Shown: piece after piece, positions 63,254 through 64,000 of the stretch | How the letters are laid out: the number at the start of each line of letters is the position of its first letter | Numbering within the stretch: position 1 is the stretch's first letter | Assembly: GCF_001507335.1 (NCBI RefSeq) | Contig: NZ_LMAH01000006.1 | Location: 224,087-288,086, forward strand | From: Chryseobacterium sp. JAH | Lineage (GTDB): Bacteria; Bacteroidota; Bacteroidia; Flavobacteriales; Weeksellaceae | Reading direction: 5' to 3' | Length of the DNA stretch: 64,000 nt | The notes under the pieces: generated by a model | Told to the model about the DNA's origin: nothing | The model's input: only the letters and a program-made list of their open reading frames with translations | The model's database searches: none | Made by a program: the position numbers and the translations under genes

Positions 63254-63320
63254 AGCTTTTTGATCAAGACTCGAAAACTTCAGAAGATAAGGTTTAAGCT
63301 GGATGTTTGCTCCCTGCTTA
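63254..63320 (+). pseudogene. Stray internal fragment of tmRNA
   Basis: AGCTTT..GA.CA.GACTCGAAAACTTCAGAAG and the following bases to CTGCTTA match 61029-61093 of the tmRNA gene in the same orientation, with about nine differences and two extra bases. Neither tmRNA end nor the tag is present, so it cannot be a functional copy. It is most likely a remnant of a duplicated or formerly inserted tmRNA segment. The rest of the 63090-63538 gap contains only the two hairpins. Confidence 0.8.
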
Positions 63321-63474
63321 AAAAAGATATAAACGGCTTCATCAATTTACTGAATCCTTGGTGCGATGTATGAATCAGATTTAAATGTCCAAAAACATTC
63401 TACCATATAGCTGATAGATACTTATTTTCGGATTTTGAATTTTCTCTATCTCAGCATCATTACATACAAAATCA

Positions 63475-63496
63475 AAGGCCTCCTATAGGAAGCCTT
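63475..63496 (-). terminator. Terminator of the downstream minus-strand gene
   Basis: AAGGCCTCCTA and TAGGAAGCCTT form a stem with one mismatch; the minus strand continues TTGATTTTG. It lies 43 bases after the stop at 63539. Confidence 0.55.
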
Positions 63497-63538
63497 CGAA
63501 ACACCAAATCACAAAATATTAATATGAAAAATATTTAT

Positions 63539-64000
63539 TTATAAAGCTGTTGCAGTATACGTTACTGTTTGCGTATACGTTCCGGCCGGTTTACCTAAGA
63601 TATCAGAAGATGATGATTTCGACGCTGGAATAGTGTAGTCCAGATTCAACGTTAATGCGCTTCCAAGCGGAGCATTTGATACTAAAGTTTGATCAGTTTC
63701 AGATAAAACAACAGGTGTTTTTGTTCCTCCCATGCTTCCGGCAGCCGCAGCAGCCTTGATTGTCAAAACATTGACTGGGATTAAGTTCGTTCCATTGACA
63801 AAACTTCCACCTCCTGCTTTTACTTTAACATTAAAGTTCTTCGTTGAAGTAATTTTCAAAGAGTTGGCTTTAGTAATCGTTTGATCAGAGTTGTAATCTG
63901 CCGCAGTCGCATAGTTAAAGTCAACTGTATTACCGATGGCAGTACTTCCGCTGTCTATAGAGATTACATCTTTCAGGGTAATGTTTACCGTTGTGGTTGC
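63539..64000 (-). CDS. Secreted repetitive protein, C-terminal part (runs off the window)
   Basis: The open frame continues past 63859 to the window end without a stop, so the gene is cut at its 5' side; about 153 residues are visible. The translation is rich in Thr, Ser, Ala and Val: TTVNITLKDVISIDSGS, then VDFNYATAADYNSDQTI, a SLKITSTKNFNVKVKAGGGS segment, and the end AGTYTQTVTYTATAL. This beta-strand-rich composition is that of secreted or fimbria-like beta-sandwich proteins (the final GTYTQTVTYTA resembles WxL/spore-coat-U type domains). No sorting domain at the end. Confidence 0.7.
   Translation of the reverse strand, partial: ATTTVNITLKDVISIDSGSTAIGNTVDFNYATAADYNSDQTITKANSLKITSTKNFNVKVKAGGGSFVNGTNLIPVNVLTIKAAAAAGSMGGTKTPVVLSETDQTLVSNAPLGSALTLNLDYTIPASKSSSSDILGKPAGTYTQTVTYTATAL

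Noticed and set aside
1..64000. CRISPR array
   Set aside because: No set of regularly spaced short direct repeats with unique spacers was found anywhere; the repeats seen are tRNA copies, a two-copy direct repeat and hairpins.

Overview
The window looks like chromosomal DNA of a Weeksellaceae flavobacterium, most likely Chryseobacterium or a close relative. It is AT-rich. Its promoters fit the Bacteroidota pattern TTG-N18-20-TAnnTTTG. It carries a type IX secretion C-terminal sorting domain, TolC/RND and beta-barrel proteins of Bacteroidota type, and a tuf-trnW-secE-nusG / rplKAJL / rpoBC block of that phylum. This assignment is by inspection only.

Layout. 1-4.5 kb is a scarred accessory island bounded by two near-identical ~62 bp direct repeats. 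It holds a broken kelch-gene copy, a decayed tyrosine recombinase, two small-gene modules with integron-cassette-like boundaries, the intact kelch gene, and an XRE regulator killed by one stop codon. 4.6-13.3 kb holds a ToxR-like membrane regulator divergent from a secreted protein, an M48 protease, a rifampin ADP-ribosyltransferase (arr), small stress-type proteins, a beta-barrel protein and a CPBP protease. 13.3-28.3 kb is mostly housekeeping and metabolism: ABC exporter, hydrolases, truA, lpxK, a thioredoxin lipoprotein, dinB, alpha-amylase, alcohol dehydrogenase, an HxlR/NmrA divergent pair and a secreted phosphodiesterase.

28.4-32.2 kb is a tight five-gene operon: barrel, c-type cytochrome lipoprotein, YceI, ankyrin protein, DOMON-like T9SS protein. 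A Crp/Fnr regulator gene sits just upstream, and the set suggests a cell-envelope redox system. 32.4-47.5 kb is the core transcription/translation block. It is unusual in two ways: two lipoprotein beta-propeller genes sit in reverse orientation between nusG and rplK, and a terminator plus a new promoter with a long leader separates rplL from rpoB.

47.7-57.4 kb has a duplicated-domain DUF4394 lipoprotein and a complete heavy-metal-type RND efflux set (RND, adaptor, TolC) with its two-component system. 57.7-61.2 kb is an RNA-rich stretch: eight tRNA genes, six of them a tandem duplication of Gly-Tyr-Thr, then hpf, a Xer-type recombinase, rpsU and the tmRNA gene. 61.2-64 kb carries an AraC regulator and an HD-domain enzyme next to a stray internal fragment of tmRNA, and ends inside a repetitive secreted protein gene.

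The most interesting item is the integron-like cassette structure at 0.36-2.8 kb; next are the DOMON/cytochrome operon and the rearranged ribosomal/RNA-polymerase cluster.
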